A DNA stretch of 64,000 nucleotides from Alistipes indistinctus YIT 12060 (GTDB taxonomy: Bacteria > Bacteroidota > Bacteroidia > Bacteroidales > Rikenellaceae), in contig NZ_CP102250.1 in the NCBI RefSeq assembly GCF_025144995.1, positions 2,790,001 to 2,854,000 on the forward strand, in the 5' to 3' direction. The position numbers and the translations under genes were made by a program. Of the stretch, positions 36,727-45,387 are shown in pieces; position 1 is the first letter of the stretch; each line of letters begins with the position of its first letter. The notes below the pieces were generated by a model. The model saw only the letters and a program-made list of their open reading frames with translations. It had not been told where the DNA came from and searched no databases.

Positions 36727-36742
36727 TTGTCTCTTATGAAGA
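36727..36742 (+). repeat. right inverted repeat, overlapping the recombinase stop codon
   Basis: TTGTCTCTTATGAAGA is the reverse complement of 36441-36456. Its last nine bases (36734-36742) encode the final Ser-Ser and the stop of the recombinase on the minus strand, so inversion regenerates the same gene end. Confidence 0.95.
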
Positions 36743-37942
36743 TATGTGATTTGTCAAGGATGCAATGATTTTTTGATTGGCACTGTCTATGGCCGAATTT
36801 TCCAGCATCGTTAGGTAAATTTGTGTCGTTTGCTCGGAGGTGTGTCCCATACCCGCACTAATGACCGAGAGCGGGATATTGCTGTCGCGTGCTACTGTCG
36901 CCCAGCTATGCCGTGGCGTATAGGACGAGAGGCCTTTTTCCAGTCCCAGCATGTCAGAGAGTTTTTTTAACAGCCGGTTGTAGTAGTTGAGTGCTATTGT
37001 GTATTGTTTGTATGCGGCTTCCGGTTCTTCGGTTTTTAATATGGGGAATACGTACGGAAGATTCTGAACACGTTCCGCGTAACGGTCGAGAATGGCTTTT
37101 ATACAGGGTTCCATCCGGATGTAAAGAGGTTGTCCTGTTTTGCGGCGTTCGTATCGGATAATGCCGTCCCGTATATTTGATTTTCTTAGACGGGCTATGT
37201 CTACAAAGGCCATTCCGCGCGTGTAAAAGCTGAAAAGGAACAGGTCCCGCGCCATCTCCAGTGACCGGGACCTTGTCAAATTAAGATGTAATAATTCTGA
37301 TATGACCTTTCCGTTGACGGCCCGTTTGCAGGTCCGGTCGATTCCGGTGTAAACATTTTGGAAGGGGTGCTTTTGTTCGGCCAGTCGTTCGCGTACGGCT
37401 TTGTTGTAAACGGCCCGCATGATTCTCATGTAGAACGAGACTGTGTTGCGACTGATACCCCGCCCGGTCAGGAATGCGTTGTATTCCTCGATCACCTCTT
37501 CGGTTATCGCGCAAAACGGCAGGTCTTTGCCTTGACGGAACCGGGAGAAACTGTTCAACGCGCTTTTGTAGTTGCGGGCCGTCCCCAAGCATTTACAGCG
37601 GTGGAGCCGGTCGATCTGCGCTTGCATGGAAGCTAGTATGCATGTCCCTTGCCACTGTCGGACGATGTCGTGGACTGAGTACGGTTCGTTCGATTTTTCG
37701 AGTCTATCGGTGATCCGCTTGAGGCATATTACATCGTTATTTATGCGTTTTTGCAGCGAATCCGTAGCGTCGTCCGGAGTGGCCGTTGACCGGATGACCG
37801 TTTCCCATTGATCGGGCAGCAGGCAGATGTCCGAGGCTATTTGCTGTTTTTCGCGGCGATGGGTTAATTGATAATAAACCGTTCCGGCTTTGCCTGTAAC
37901 GGAGGAAGGACAGAATTTTACTTTTACGGTTGCCATAATCAT
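36734..37942 (-). CDS. tyrosine recombinase (DNA invertase type)
   Basis: The 402-residue protein (or 400 from the second ATG at 37936) has an N-terminal arm-binding region (about 3-55), a SAM-like core-binding domain (about 95-195) and a catalytic domain (about 215-390). The catalytic residues can be seen: Arg242 in FYTRGMAF, Lys268 in RRKTG, Arg344 in YTPRHSWAT, His367 in MGHTSEQ and the nucleophile Tyr376 in QIYLTML. Thr replaces the first His of the HxxR box. It resembles the Bacteroidetes invertases that flip promoters of surface structures. Its stop lies inside the right inverted repeat, so it very probably acts on 36441-36742. Confidence 0.92.
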   Translation of the reverse strand: MIMATVKVKFCPSSVTGKAGTVYYQLTHRREKQQIASDICLLPDQWETVIRSTATPDDATDSLQKRINNDVICLKRITDRLEKSNEPYSVHDIVRQWQGTCILASMQAQIDRLHRCKCLGTARNYKSALNSFSRFRQGKDLPFCAITEEVIEEYNAFLTGRGISRNTVSFYMRIMRAVYNKAVRERLAEQKHPFQNVYTGIDRTCKRAVNGKVISELLHLNLTRSRSLEMARDLFLFSFYTRGMAFVDIARLRKSNIRDGIIRYERRKTGQPLYIRMEPCIKAILDRYAERVQNLPYVFPILKTEEPEAAYKQYTIALNYYNRLLKKLSDMLGLEKGLSSYTPRHSWATVARDSNIPLSVISAGMGHTSEQTTQIYLTMLENSAIDSANQKIIASLTNHISS

Positions 37943-38107
37943 TTAATTTTAGGGTAAATCAAAATGTTTCAGATACTAATAAAAAGGATGTGTAGTTGCG
38001 GTCCTTGATGGCTTGGAGACCCGACGGCGAGTCTTTTTATTTTATGCGTCATTGCTGATGCGTTCTTATCTTGCGCTGACCTCTATGCGGGGTACCCTTT
38101 TTTGTTT

Positions 38108-38115
38108 TATATTTG
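38108..38115 (+). promoter_or_regulatory. -7 element TATATTTG for the LysM gene
   Basis: TATATTTG lies 14 bases before the ATG at 38129. Transcription from about 38121 would exclude the upstream ATG at 38102 as a start. Confidence 0.55.
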
Positions 38116-38128
38116 CGGTAAAGTGAAG

Positions 38129-40141
38129 ATGCGTATGAGAAGAGCACTGTTGTTTTGGGTTTTTATTTTGGTTACCACTCCTGTGCTGCAGGCACAGCAG
38201 CCGGCCGAACGTTCCTCCAGCCGGGTGACGATTGCGGGCGAAACTTTCTACGTTCATACGGTGAAACCGGGCGAAACCTTCTATTCGCTCGGCAAGTTGT
38301 ACGATACCGACGAGGAGACGATCCGGGCCCGTAACCCGATCGTGATCGACGGCCTGCGTCCGGGACAGGTCTTGAAGATTCCCATTGTCAATGGGAACAA
38401 GAAGACTTTGTCGGCACGCAAAATGAACAAATTGTTCGATACGCATGTCGTCAACCAGGGCGAAACCGCCTATTCGATTTCGAAACGGTACGGCATTTCG
38501 CTCGCTACCCTGATGGAAGATAATCCCGGTTTCGATCCCGCGCACCTGTCGATCGGACAGAAGGTCAATGTCCGCATCGAAAGCCAGGGCGAGGCGAGCG
38601 GAGCGGAGATCGAACAGGAACTCGATACTTATAAAGAAGCGCTCGACAACCTGTCTCCCCGTTTTACGCATCATGTCGTCGAGAAGGGCGAGACCCTTTA
38701 CTCCCTGAGCAAATCCACAGGTTTGCCTATCGATACGATTACCAAATATAACGCTACCGAATTGCGAGACGGCCTGAAACTCGGCTCGATCCTCAAATTA
38801 CCGCTGCCGCCGGGAGCGGTGAAGGCAGGTGCGGGTGCAACAGTCGGTTCAGATGTGCATGGCGACACTTCGGGTTCCCTTGGAGTGGGATCGGGTGTAG
38901 CTGGCCGGGTTTCCGGGGATCATGGAACCGGAACCGCACCGCAGGGCCCGGGGTGGCCTTCGGCGACGGGAGAACAACGGTATACAGAAACTGCAGGCAA
39001 TCAGGCTGTCGATCCTGCCGGTTTCCCGGCTTCTTATCCGGCTGCTGTACCGGGTGCTTATCCTTCTTCAGCCGGTGGCGCTGTCCGCATGAAACAGATC
39101 GACATCACCGCACCGATCCGGGTGGCAGTGCTGCTCCCGTTGCGCGTGGGAAATTCGTCCGACCGCCGTTACCTGGAATTTTACCAGGGTGTATTGCTGG
39201 CGCTCGACGAGCTGAAATCTACCGGCGTTTCGACTCAGGTAGACCTGTTCAATACGGGCCGTTCCGAAGCCGAAGTGCGCGACCTGTTGCGCCAGAATGC
39301 CGTACAGCAGGCCGATTTGATTATCGGGCCGGTCTATGACGATTGTTTTGCCCCGGTGGCCGTGTTTGCGGCTGAGCGCGGAATTCCGGTGGTTTCACCG
39401 CTGGCATCCATGAATTTTGCAGGCGGTTCGCTGATGTTCGAAGCGGCACCGTTGCAGAGTGCCAAATACGCCAAACTGCAGGACGAGTTTTCACCGTCGA
39501 ATAACGTGGTGGTCGTATCGGCCACATCGAATAACGATGCGGAAATGCTGGGTGAAATCAACTCCCTGCTGCCTGCGTCGGCCCGTAAAGTCACCTATAC
39601 GAAGGGTGGGGGCGGCCCGCTGGTCGAAGGCTGGTTGAACATGGATAAGGAGAATGTGTTTGTCGTGCTTTCCGAAAATGAGCAGATGACCGAGGAGATT
39701 CTGGCAAGCATCAGCTCGGTGCAAAATTCGCGTATTTCGCGCGGTTTGCCGAGTCCTTCGATCAAAGTGGTGGGTAGTTCGCGCTGGGCGCGCTTTCAGA
39801 ACCTCGACAAGAACCTGTTTTTTAAATTGAACCTGCGTTATACGACTAATTATCACGCGGACCGGGGTAACGAACGGGTCGCCAATTTCGACCGCCGGTA
39901 TGTTGCTGCATTCAGCTCATTGCCGTCGATGTACGCCTATCGAGGTTACGACGTGGCCAAGTTGTTCGTGGGCGCGATCAAATTGCACGGCAACGAGTTC
40001 GTCTCGTATCTCAATGACCGCGAACTGCCGTTGTTGCAGACTCCTTACCGCTTCGTGCAGCAGGGATCGGACGGCAAGTATTCCAATAACGATTGGGCTA
40101 AAGTTTGCTACAACAGTAATTATACGATTGACGTGCAGTAA
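38129..40141 (+). CDS. LysM-repeat protein fused to a periplasmic-binding-protein domain
   Basis: A signal peptide (ending near VLQAQ) leads to three LysM peptidoglycan-binding repeats: VKPGETFYSLGKLYDT (about 43-88), VNQGETAYSISKRYGI (about 108-153) and VEKGETLYSLSKSTGL (about 183-228). A Gly/Ala/Ser-rich linker follows (about 230-325). The C-terminal about 340 residues (RVAVLLPLRVGNSSDRRYLE then YQGVLLALDEL) form a type I periplasmic-binding fold of the branched-chain amino-acid receptor kind. The 670-residue protein probably attaches to the wall in the periplasm. The fusion is frequent in Bacteroidetes; whether a ligand is bound is unknown. The start at 38129 is set by the promoter and signal peptide. 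Confidence 0.9.
   Translation: MRMRRALLFWVFILVTTPVLQAQQPAERSSSRVTIAGETFYVHTVKPGETFYSLGKLYDTDEETIRARNPIVIDGLRPGQVLKIPIVNGNKKTLSARKMNKLFDTHVVNQGETAYSISKRYGISLATLMEDNPGFDPAHLSIGQKVNVRIESQGEASGAEIEQELDTYKEALDNLSPRFTHHVVEKGETLYSLSKSTGLPIDTITKYNATELRDGLKLGSILKLPLPPGAVKAGAGATVGSDVHGDTSGSLGVGSGVAGRVSGDHGTGTAPQGPGWPSATGEQRYTETAGNQAVDPAGFPASYPAAVPGAYPSSAGGAVRMKQIDITAPIRVAVLLPLRVGNSSDRRYLEFYQGVLLALDELKSTGVSTQVDLFNTGRSEAEVRDLLRQNAVQQADLIIGPVYDDCFAPVAVFAAERGIPVVSPLASMNFAGGSLMFEAAPLQSAKYAKLQDEFSPSNNVVVVSATSNNDAEMLGEINSLLPASARKVTYTKGGGGPLVEGWLNMDKENVFVVLSENEQMTEEILASISSVQNSRISRGLPSPSIKVVGSSRWARFQNLDKNLFFKLNLRYTTNYHADRGNERVANFDRRYVAAFSSLPSMYAYRGYDVAKLFVGAIKLHGNEFVSYLNDRELPLLQTPYRFVQQGSDGKYSNNDWAKVCYNSNYTIDVQ
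39543..39617 (+). repeat. parent copy of an inverted duplication (inside the LysM gene)
   Basis: This 75-base part of the binding-protein domain, encoding about MLGEINSLLPASARKVTYTK, recurs in reverse complement at 40168-40239. One mismatch and two single-base indels were seen. Confidence 0.85.
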
Positions 40142-40167
40142 TTTTGAACTGTGCGGTTTCCGCCAGT

Positions 40168-40239
40168 GCCGCCCCACCTTCGTATAGGTGACTTTACGGG
40201 CCGACGCAGGCAGCAGGGAGTTGATTTCACCTAGCATTT
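40168..40239 (-). repeat. inverted copy of 39543-39617 downstream of the LysM gene
   Basis: Read on the minus strand, this non-coding segment repeats the coding sequence from MLGEINSLL to TYTK nearly base for base. The rest of 40142-40362 holds only the htpG terminator. Confidence 0.85.
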
Positions 40240-40252
40240 TGGGTCGGGATAT

Positions 40253-40281
40253 AAAAAAGCCTGACGGAACTTCCGTCAGGC
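40253..40281 (-). terminator. intrinsic terminator of htpG
   Basis: GCCTGACGG (40259-40267) pairs with CCGTCAGGC (40273-40281), and six T follow on the minus strand. It lies 82 bases past the htpG stop. Confidence 0.85.
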
Positions 40282-40362
40282 GTTATTTGTGAAGGGTGTT
40301 TTGTGCTGAGGGCTAAAGTGTTCACCGTACGGTGAACACTGGCTTGAGCGGTTGCAGCACGA

Positions 40363-42423
40363 TTATTTTTCGATCATCTCTACGCTGCGGCGGATGAACT
40401 TGTTGAGGCTTTCGCCTTTGAGCATGCCGCCCGCCAGTAGTGCGAGGTCGATCAACTGTCCGACCAACTTGTTGCCCCGGCCCAGCTCCTCGAGACGTGC
40501 GGTGCGCTCTTTACGCAGTTCGTCGAGTTTTTTGGAGAGTTCGGTGCGTTTGTCCTTCTCTGCCTGCGCGATCTCCTCCTCCTTCTTGTCCTTGAGCAGT
40601 TCGTTGAGGTTGTTTTCGTCGGTCGTAGCCGTATCGATCTTTTTATTGATGCCCTTGAGTTCATCGGCGCCGTAACCCTTCTCCACTTCATCGAGGATTT
40701 CAGCCACCAGCGGGTGGTTGCCGTTTACAACGACACTGTAACTGTCGGGCATTTGGCCGTAGAACGGCATTCCGCCGCCGCCCATGGCTGCCATATCTTT
40801 CATCCGGCGCATAAATTCGTTCTGCGTGATGACTACCGGCTGCTGTTTTTCGTCCAGCGGTTCGAAGACCACGTTGAAGTGCATTTTGTCATCCTTCGGA
40901 AGCTGTGCATCGAATACCGGACGCAGCAAATCCTGCTGTACGGTCGTAAGGGCCATCTTCCGTTTGGTCTCCTTCTCGATCAGTTTATCGATCACGTCCG
41001 CATCGACACGTGCGAAACGTGTTCCCTGGTTTTTGCTTTCGAACCAGCTGATGAAATGGTTATCCAATTGGCCGTCCATCTCCAGTACGTCGTAGCCGCG
41101 CTCCTGCGCTTCGGCGATAAAACTGTACTGAGCCTGCTTGTCCGTAGCATAGAGGTAGATTACATTGCCGTTCTTGTCGGTCTGGCCCTCTTTGACCAAT
41201 GTGGCGTATTCGCTCAGCGTGAAATATTTCTGGTCGACATTTTTCAGCAGTACGAAATCCGTGGCTTTCTCTGCAAACTTCTCGTCGGTAATGATGCCGT
41301 ACTCGATGAATATTTTGAGGCTGTCCCACTTGTTTTCGTAATCGGCGCGCTCCTGTTTGAATATTTCGTTGAGCCGGTCGGCCACTTTGCGGGTGATGTA
41401 GCTCGAAATTTTCTTCACATTCGAATCGCTCTGCAGATAACTGCGCGATACGTTCAGCGGGATATCCGGCGAGTCGATCACGCCGTGGAGCAGCGTCAGG
41501 AATTCCGGCACGATTCCCTCCACCGAATCGGTGACGAACACCTGGTTCGAGTAAAGCTGGATTTTGTTCTTCTGGATCTCGAAGTTGTTGCGGATTTTCG
41601 GGAAATAGAGGATACCCGTCAGGTTGAACGGGTAGTCGATGTTCAGGTGGATGTGGAACAGCGGCTCCTCGGCCATCGGGTAGAGTTTGCGGTAGAACTC
41701 CAGGTATTGTTCCGGAGTGATGTCGGCAGGTTTCTTCGTCCACAGCGGTTCGACGTCGTTAATGATGTCGTCTTTGTCCGTGTCGACATATTTGCCGTCT
41801 TTCCACTCCTTGATCTTGCCGAAGGCAATGGGAACGGGCAGGAAACTGCAATGCTTTTTCAGAATCTCGCGGATGCGGGCCGCGTCGTTGAATTCGAGGC
41901 TGTCTTCCGAGAGGTGCAGGATAATGTCCGTTCCGCGGTCACGTTGTTTTTTAGCCTCCTGCATCGTGTATTCGGGCGATCCGTCGCAGCTCCATTCCAT
42001 CGTTTTGGAGTTTTCCTGGTAGGAGCGGGTGATGATTTCGACTTTGTCGGCCACCATGAATGCCGAATAGAACCCCAGTCCGAAGTGACCGATGATACTC
42101 TGGTTCTTGTATTTCTCGAGGAACTCTTCGGCGCCTGAGAAGGCGATCTGGTTGATGTATTTGTCGATCTCTTCGGCCGTCATGCCGATGCCGTGATCCG
42201 AGATGGTCAGGGTCTTCGCCTTTTCATCGAGTTTGACCATGATCGTCAGGTCGCCCAATTCGCCTTTGAACTCGCCGATCGAGGCGAGGGTTTTGAGTTT
42301 TTGCGTCGCATCGACCGCATTCGAGATCAGCTCGCGCAGGAAAATGTCGTGATCGGAATAGAGAAATTTTTTGATGATCGGAAAGATGTTTTCCGTTGTA
42401 ACGCCTATTTTACCGTTCTGCAT
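40363..42423 (-). CDS. htpG: molecular chaperone HtpG (Hsp90)
   Basis: The 686-residue ATP-dependent cytosolic chaperone refolds client proteins. The GHKL ATPase domain shows LRELISNAVDATQKL (about 29-43), ISDHGIGMTAEEI (about 73-85) and the lid GHFGLGFYSAFMVADKV (about 111-127). Middle-domain client- and ATP-sensing segments include PLDIPLNVSRSYLQ-like DSPDIPLNVSRSYLQSDSN. The C-terminal dimer domain has a charged helix rich in Lys and Glu (about 620-655). The ATG at 42423 gives MQNGKIGVTTENIFPI; an upstream in-frame ATG at 42540 is rejected. A terminator follows the gene. Confidence 0.97.
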   Translation of the reverse strand: MQNGKIGVTTENIFPIIKKFLYSDHDIFLRELISNAVDATQKLKTLASIGEFKGELGDLTIMVKLDEKAKTLTISDHGIGMTAEEIDKYINQIAFSGAEEFLEKYKNQSIIGHFGLGFYSAFMVADKVEIITRSYQENSKTMEWSCDGSPEYTMQEAKKQRDRGTDIILHLSEDSLEFNDAARIREILKKHCSFLPVPIAFGKIKEWKDGKYVDTDKDDIINDVEPLWTKKPADITPEQYLEFYRKLYPMAEEPLFHIHLNIDYPFNLTGILYFPKIRNNFEIQKNKIQLYSNQVFVTDSVEGIVPEFLTLLHGVIDSPDIPLNVSRSYLQSDSNVKKISSYITRKVADRLNEIFKQERADYENKWDSLKIFIEYGIITDEKFAEKATDFVLLKNVDQKYFTLSEYATLVKEGQTDKNGNVIYLYATDKQAQYSFIAEAQERGYDVLEMDGQLDNHFISWFESKNQGTRFARVDADVIDKLIEKETKRKMALTTVQQDLLRPVFDAQLPKDDKMHFNVVFEPLDEKQQPVVITQNEFMRRMKDMAAMGGGGMPFYGQMPDSYSVVVNGNHPLVAEILDEVEKGYGADELKGINKKIDTATTDENNLNELLKDKKEEEIAQAEKDKRTELSKKLDELRKERTARLEELGRGNKLVGQLIDLALLAGGMLKGESLNKFIRRSVEMIEK

Positions 42424-42514
42424 AGTTGTATGATTGATAGATTTTGTCGTACTGTTTGGCGAGAACGATACGAACAAAAGATATGCCACCCCGGCCGGCC
42501 TGACATTTTGACAG

Positions 42515-42560
42515 AAAAACGGCGGACGGTGAACCAACAAGCCTGTCAGTCCACCGTCCG
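42515..42560 (-). terminator. probable terminator of the guaB-thioesterase operon
   Basis: CGGACGGTG (42523-42531) pairs with CACCGTCCG (42552-42560) with a 20-base loop. On the minus strand the stem is followed by GCCG and five T (42515-42519). It lies 48 bases after the thioesterase stop. Confidence 0.7.
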
Positions 42561-42607
42561 TATGGGGGATTAGTTATTGCGGAAATCTATCGGAATCGTT
42601 ATTCCGG

Positions 42608-43021
42608 TTAGTGTTCCGGAAAGTAGGGTTTCAACAATTCGAGGAAGTATTTCGGTGCGCGGCATGCCCGGCGCGTGGTGCTGTTCATAAACGCCAGTGT
42701 GACCGAGCCGGTGTTGATCAGTTCTCCGTTTTCGCGGAAAATCTCGTAGTCGAAGCGCATTTTGACCCGCGGCGGTTCGGCCAGCGTAACCCGTACGGTC
42801 AGCAGATCGTCGTCATAGGCCGGAGTGATGTAGTGCGACTGGACGTCCAGCACGGGCAGCATCACGCCTTCGCGCTCCATCTCCTGGTAGGTCGTGCCGA
42901 ACTCGCGAAGCATTTCGGTACGTGCCGTTTCGTAATAACGGACGTAATTCGAATGGTGCACGATGCCCATGCAGTCGGTCTCGTAATAACGGACCCGGAT
43001 CGGTATGTCGCGTGTAATCAT
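42608..43021 (-). CDS. acyl-CoA thioesterase (4HBT hot-dog family, YbgC type)
   Basis: The 137-residue protein is a single hot-dog fold domain that hydrolyses acyl-CoA thioesters. The active-site segment RVRYYETDCMGIVHHSNYVRY (split: YYETDCMGIVHHSNY, about 11-25) contains the catalytic Asp and the conserved G-V-H-x-x-N-Y pattern of the 4-hydroxybenzoyl-CoA thioesterase family. The rest forms the expected five-stranded sheet. It starts 4 bases after the guaB stop on the same strand, so the two are co-transcribed. No signal peptide is present. The chain-length preference cannot be read from the sequence. Confidence 0.92.
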   Translation of the reverse strand: MITRDIPIRVRYYETDCMGIVHHSNYVRYYETARTEMLREFGTTYQEMEREGVMLPVLDVQSHYITPAYDDDLLTVRVTLAEPPRVKMRFDYEIFRENGELINTGSVTLAFMNSTTRRACRAPKYFLELLKPYFPEH

Positions 43022-43025
43022 ACGT

Positions 43026-44498
43026 TTACTCCCCGCGGCTATAGTTCGGAGCCTCGCGCGTGATCGTTACGTCGTGCGGATGGCTCTCCTGCATACCAGA
43101 ATTCGTGATTCGGACGAAACGTGCTTTTTTCAACGCCTCGACGTCTTTGGCTCCGCAGTAGCCCATACCGGCTCGCAGGCCGCCGATCATCTGGTAGATC
43201 ACCTCTTTGAGCGAGCCTTTGTACGGTACACGCGCGGCGATTCCTTCCGGAACGAGCTTCTTGATATCGTCTTCCATATCCTGGAAATAACGGTCTTTCG
43301 AGCCGTGCTGCATTGCTTCAAGTGAACCCATGCCCCGGTAAGTCTTGAATTTACGACCGTTGTAGATGATCGTCTCTCCGGGGGATTCCTCTACACCGGC
43401 GAACAGCGAACCGGCCATTACCGAATCCGCTCCGGCGGCGAGGGCTTTCACGATATCGCCCGAATAGCGGAGACCGCCGTCGGCGATCACCGGAACATCT
43501 TTGCCTTCGAGCGCGTGCGCAACTTCGTAGATGGCCGACAGCTGCGGCATGCCGATACCGGCGATGATGCGCGTCGTACAGATGGAACCGGGGCCGATAC
43601 CGACCTTCACGCCGTCCGCGCCCGCTTCGACGAGCATTTTGGCTGCTTCGGCCGTGGCGATGTTGCCTACTACGACATCCAGGTCGGGATATTTCGCTTT
43701 CACTTTTTTCAGCATGTTCGCCACATGGATCGAATGGCCGTGCGCGGTGTCGATCACGATAGCGTCCACATTGGCCTCATAGAGCGCGGCCACGCGTTCC
43801 ATCGTGTCATGCGTCACGCCGACCCCGGCGGCTACCCGCAGGCGGCCTTTAGCGTCTTTGCAGGCGTTCGGGTTGGCCTGTACTTTGGTGATGTCTTTGT
43901 ACGTCAGCAGGCCGATCAGCCGCCCTTTGTCATCCACCACGGGCAGCTTCTCGATTTTGTTTTGCAACAGGATATCCGAAGCGTTTTTCAGGTCGGGATT
44001 GTGCGTGGTGATCAGTTTGTCCTTGGTCATCACATCGTCGATCGGGCGCTTCATGTCGCGCTGGAACCGCAGGTCGCGGTTCGTTACGATGCCGATCAGC
44101 GTATTGTCCGAGGTGACCACGGGAATTCCGCCGATGTGGTTCTCTTTCATCAGCTGCAACGCATCGCCTACCGTATTGTCTTTGCCGATGGTGATCGGGT
44201 CGTAGATCATACCGTTCTCGGCGCGCTTCACCTTGCGCACCTGGGCGGCTTGGTTGGCGATCGTCATATTTTTGTGGATTACGCCGATTCCTCCTTCGCG
44301 GGCGATAGCGATGGCCATGTCGGCTTCCGTCACGGTATCCATGGCTGCCGAAACGATCGGCGTGTTGATGGGCACGTTGCGTGAGAATCGCGAGGTAATG
44401 CTGACTTCGCGGGGAAGCACTTCCGAATAAGCCGGGATCAACAGGACGTCATCGAATGTGAGTCCTTCGGTCTGAATTTTATCTGCAATGAACGACAT
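43026..44498 (-). CDS. guaB: inosine-5'-monophosphate dehydrogenase
   Basis: GuaB oxidises IMP to XMP with NAD, the committed step of GMP synthesis. The 490-residue enzyme has the TIM barrel interrupted by two CBS domains (about 95-210, with [19 protein letters not shown] and [18 protein letters not shown]). The barrel contains [14 protein letters not shown] with the catalytic Cys (about 303), [17 protein letters not shown] and the flap [10 protein letters not shown]. The ATG at 44498 gives [20 protein letters not shown]; an ATG at 44543 would lie within the promoter. The gene begins a two-gene operon with the thioesterase. Confidence 0.97.
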   Translation of the reverse strand: MSFIADKIQTEGLTFDDVLLIPAYSEVLPREVSITSRFSRNVPINTPIVSAAMDTVTEADMAIAIAREGGIGVIHKNMTIANQAAQVRKVKRAENGMIYDPITIGKDNTVGDALQLMKENHIGGIPVVTSDNTLIGIVTNRDLRFQRDMKRPIDDVMTKDKLITTHNPDLKNASDILLQNKIEKLPVVDDKGRLIGLLTYKDITKVQANPNACKDAKGRLRVAAGVGVTHDTMERVAALYEANVDAIVIDTAHGHSIHVANMLKKVKAKYPDLDVVVGNIATAEAAKMLVEAGADGVKVGIGPGSICTTRIIAGIGMPQLSAIYEVAHALEGKDVPVIADGGLRYSGDIVKALAAGADSVMAGSLFAGVEESPGETIIYNGRKFKTYRGMGSLEAMQHGSKDRYFQDMEDDIKKLVPEGIAARVPYKGSLKEVIYQMIGGLRAGMGYCGAKDVEALKKARFVRITNSGMQESHPHDVTITREAPNYSRGE

Positions 44499-44520
44499 GG
44501 TAGGAGGGTTTAAATTTGGG

Positions 44521-44528
44521 CAAAAGTA
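44521..44528 (-). promoter_or_regulatory. -7 element TACTTTTG for guaB
   Basis: TACTTTTG on the minus strand fits TAnnTTTG and lies 23 bases before the guaB ATG at 44498. A standard -33 is not seen. Confidence 0.5.
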
Positions 44529-44567
44529 CAAAAAATCTTGCAATTTTACACACCCGCCGGTCGCTTT

Positions 44568-45383
44568 TTACTGAAATTCGGCCCGTACCTCCGCATGTTG
44601 CCACGGGGCGCCGGATAGGGCCTTGCAGAGACAGTCCTGCCCAGGTTGGATTGTTACCGGAGGTTTCTCTCTGATTTCTATGATCGCCGGAATGGACGCA
44701 AAGTCGCCGGGTTCAGGGAGTACACGCCGCAGTGAAACCTGGTATTCGCCCGGTGGCGGCAGGAGTTTCAGCGGTTCGACCCCCTCGAGAGCGCCTTGCG
44801 GGGAAAGGGTGCCGCTGATCCGGTAGGGGGAACCCAGGTAACGGGCGGCCTCTTCCAGCCGTCCTGCGGAGACCAGTTCCCGGATTACGGTCGAACTCAC
44901 TTTCCTGTCGTCGACCCGTTGCTGGGGCATTTTTTCGAGCCGGAACCCGAATTTGTGCGCCAGGCGTTCCAACGATCCGGGATCGCCCTGCTGGTTATGT
45001 CCGAGGTGGTGATTGTATCCGACCGCCAGTGTGTCGAGGTGCAACGTCTCGACCAGGTAGTCGCGAATGAATTCCTCGGCTCCCAGCCTGCTGAAACTTT
45101 CGGTGAAGGGCGCGACGATTACGTTGTCGATGCCGGCCTGTTCGAGCAGTTCCAGTTTTTCTGGCAGCGTGGTAAGCAACCGCAATCCTTCTCCCCGGCC
45201 GAGTACGAGGCGCGGGTGGGGATGGAAAGTCACCACGACGCTTTCTCCTTTCCGTGCACGGGCCAGTGCTTCCAGGTGCGACAGTATCTCGCGGTGGCCG
45301 CGGTGCACACCGTCATAGGAGCCGATCGTTACGACCGGCCGCGGAATGTATGCCGTATGTTCAAATCCGTTGAAAACGCGCAT
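44568..45383 (-). CDS. ribF: FAD synthetase (RibF) with degenerate riboflavin-kinase domain
   Basis: Residues 1-180 form the FMN adenylyltransferase domain: VTIGSYDGVHRGHREIL (18-34, with the HxGH motif), VVVTFHPHPR, NVIVAPFTESFSRL and KVSSTVIRELV (the SSTxIR box, about 165-175). The C-terminal domain begins normally with YLGSPYRISGTL, but the riboflavin-kinase GFPTAN segment is absent; the sequence jumps to GVEPLKLLPPPGEYQVSLRR. The length is 271 residues rather than the usual 305-315. The protein should make FAD from FMN but probably cannot phosphorylate riboflavin. It starts 4 bases after rex. Confidence 0.88.
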   Translation of the reverse strand: MRVFNGFEHTAYIPRPVVTIGSYDGVHRGHREILSHLEALARARKGESVVVTFHPHPRLVLGRGEGLRLLTTLPEKLELLEQAGIDNVIVAPFTESFSRLGAEEFIRDYLVETLHLDTLAVGYNHHLGHNQQGDPGSLERLAHKFGFRLEKMPQQRVDDRKVSSTVIRELVSAGRLEEAARYLGSPYRISGTLSPQGALEGVEPLKLLPPPGEYQVSLRRVLPEPGDFASIPAIIEIREKPPVTIQPGQDCLCKALSGAPWQHAEVRAEFQ

Positions 45384-45387
45384 CTTG

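Larger units (their letters stand above)
36441..36742. other. invertible promoter segment (phase switch) of the fimbrial operon, OFF orientation
   Basis: Two perfect 16-bp inverted repeats enclose 270 bases of A+T-rich sequence, directly between a tyrosine recombinase gene and the fimbrial operon. The only promoter-like -7 box inside, TATATTTG at 36707-36714, reads rightward, away from the fimbriae. No TAnnTTTG reads leftward anywhere from 36343 to 36742. Inversion would move the box to 36469-36476 on the minus strand, about 127 bases before the DUF3575 start. Hairpins in the segment would insulate the operon from the recombinase gene in both orientations. This is the classic arrangement of a recombinase-controlled on/off switch. 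Confidence 0.85.

Noticed and set aside
36734-37942. Integrase of an integrative element or prophage
   Set aside because: No att direct repeats, relaxase or phage genes are near; position and inverted repeats fit a local DNA invertase.
40714-42138. 474-codon + strand frame inside htpG
   Set aside because: Antisense of the chaperone; composition is typical of reversed coding sequence.
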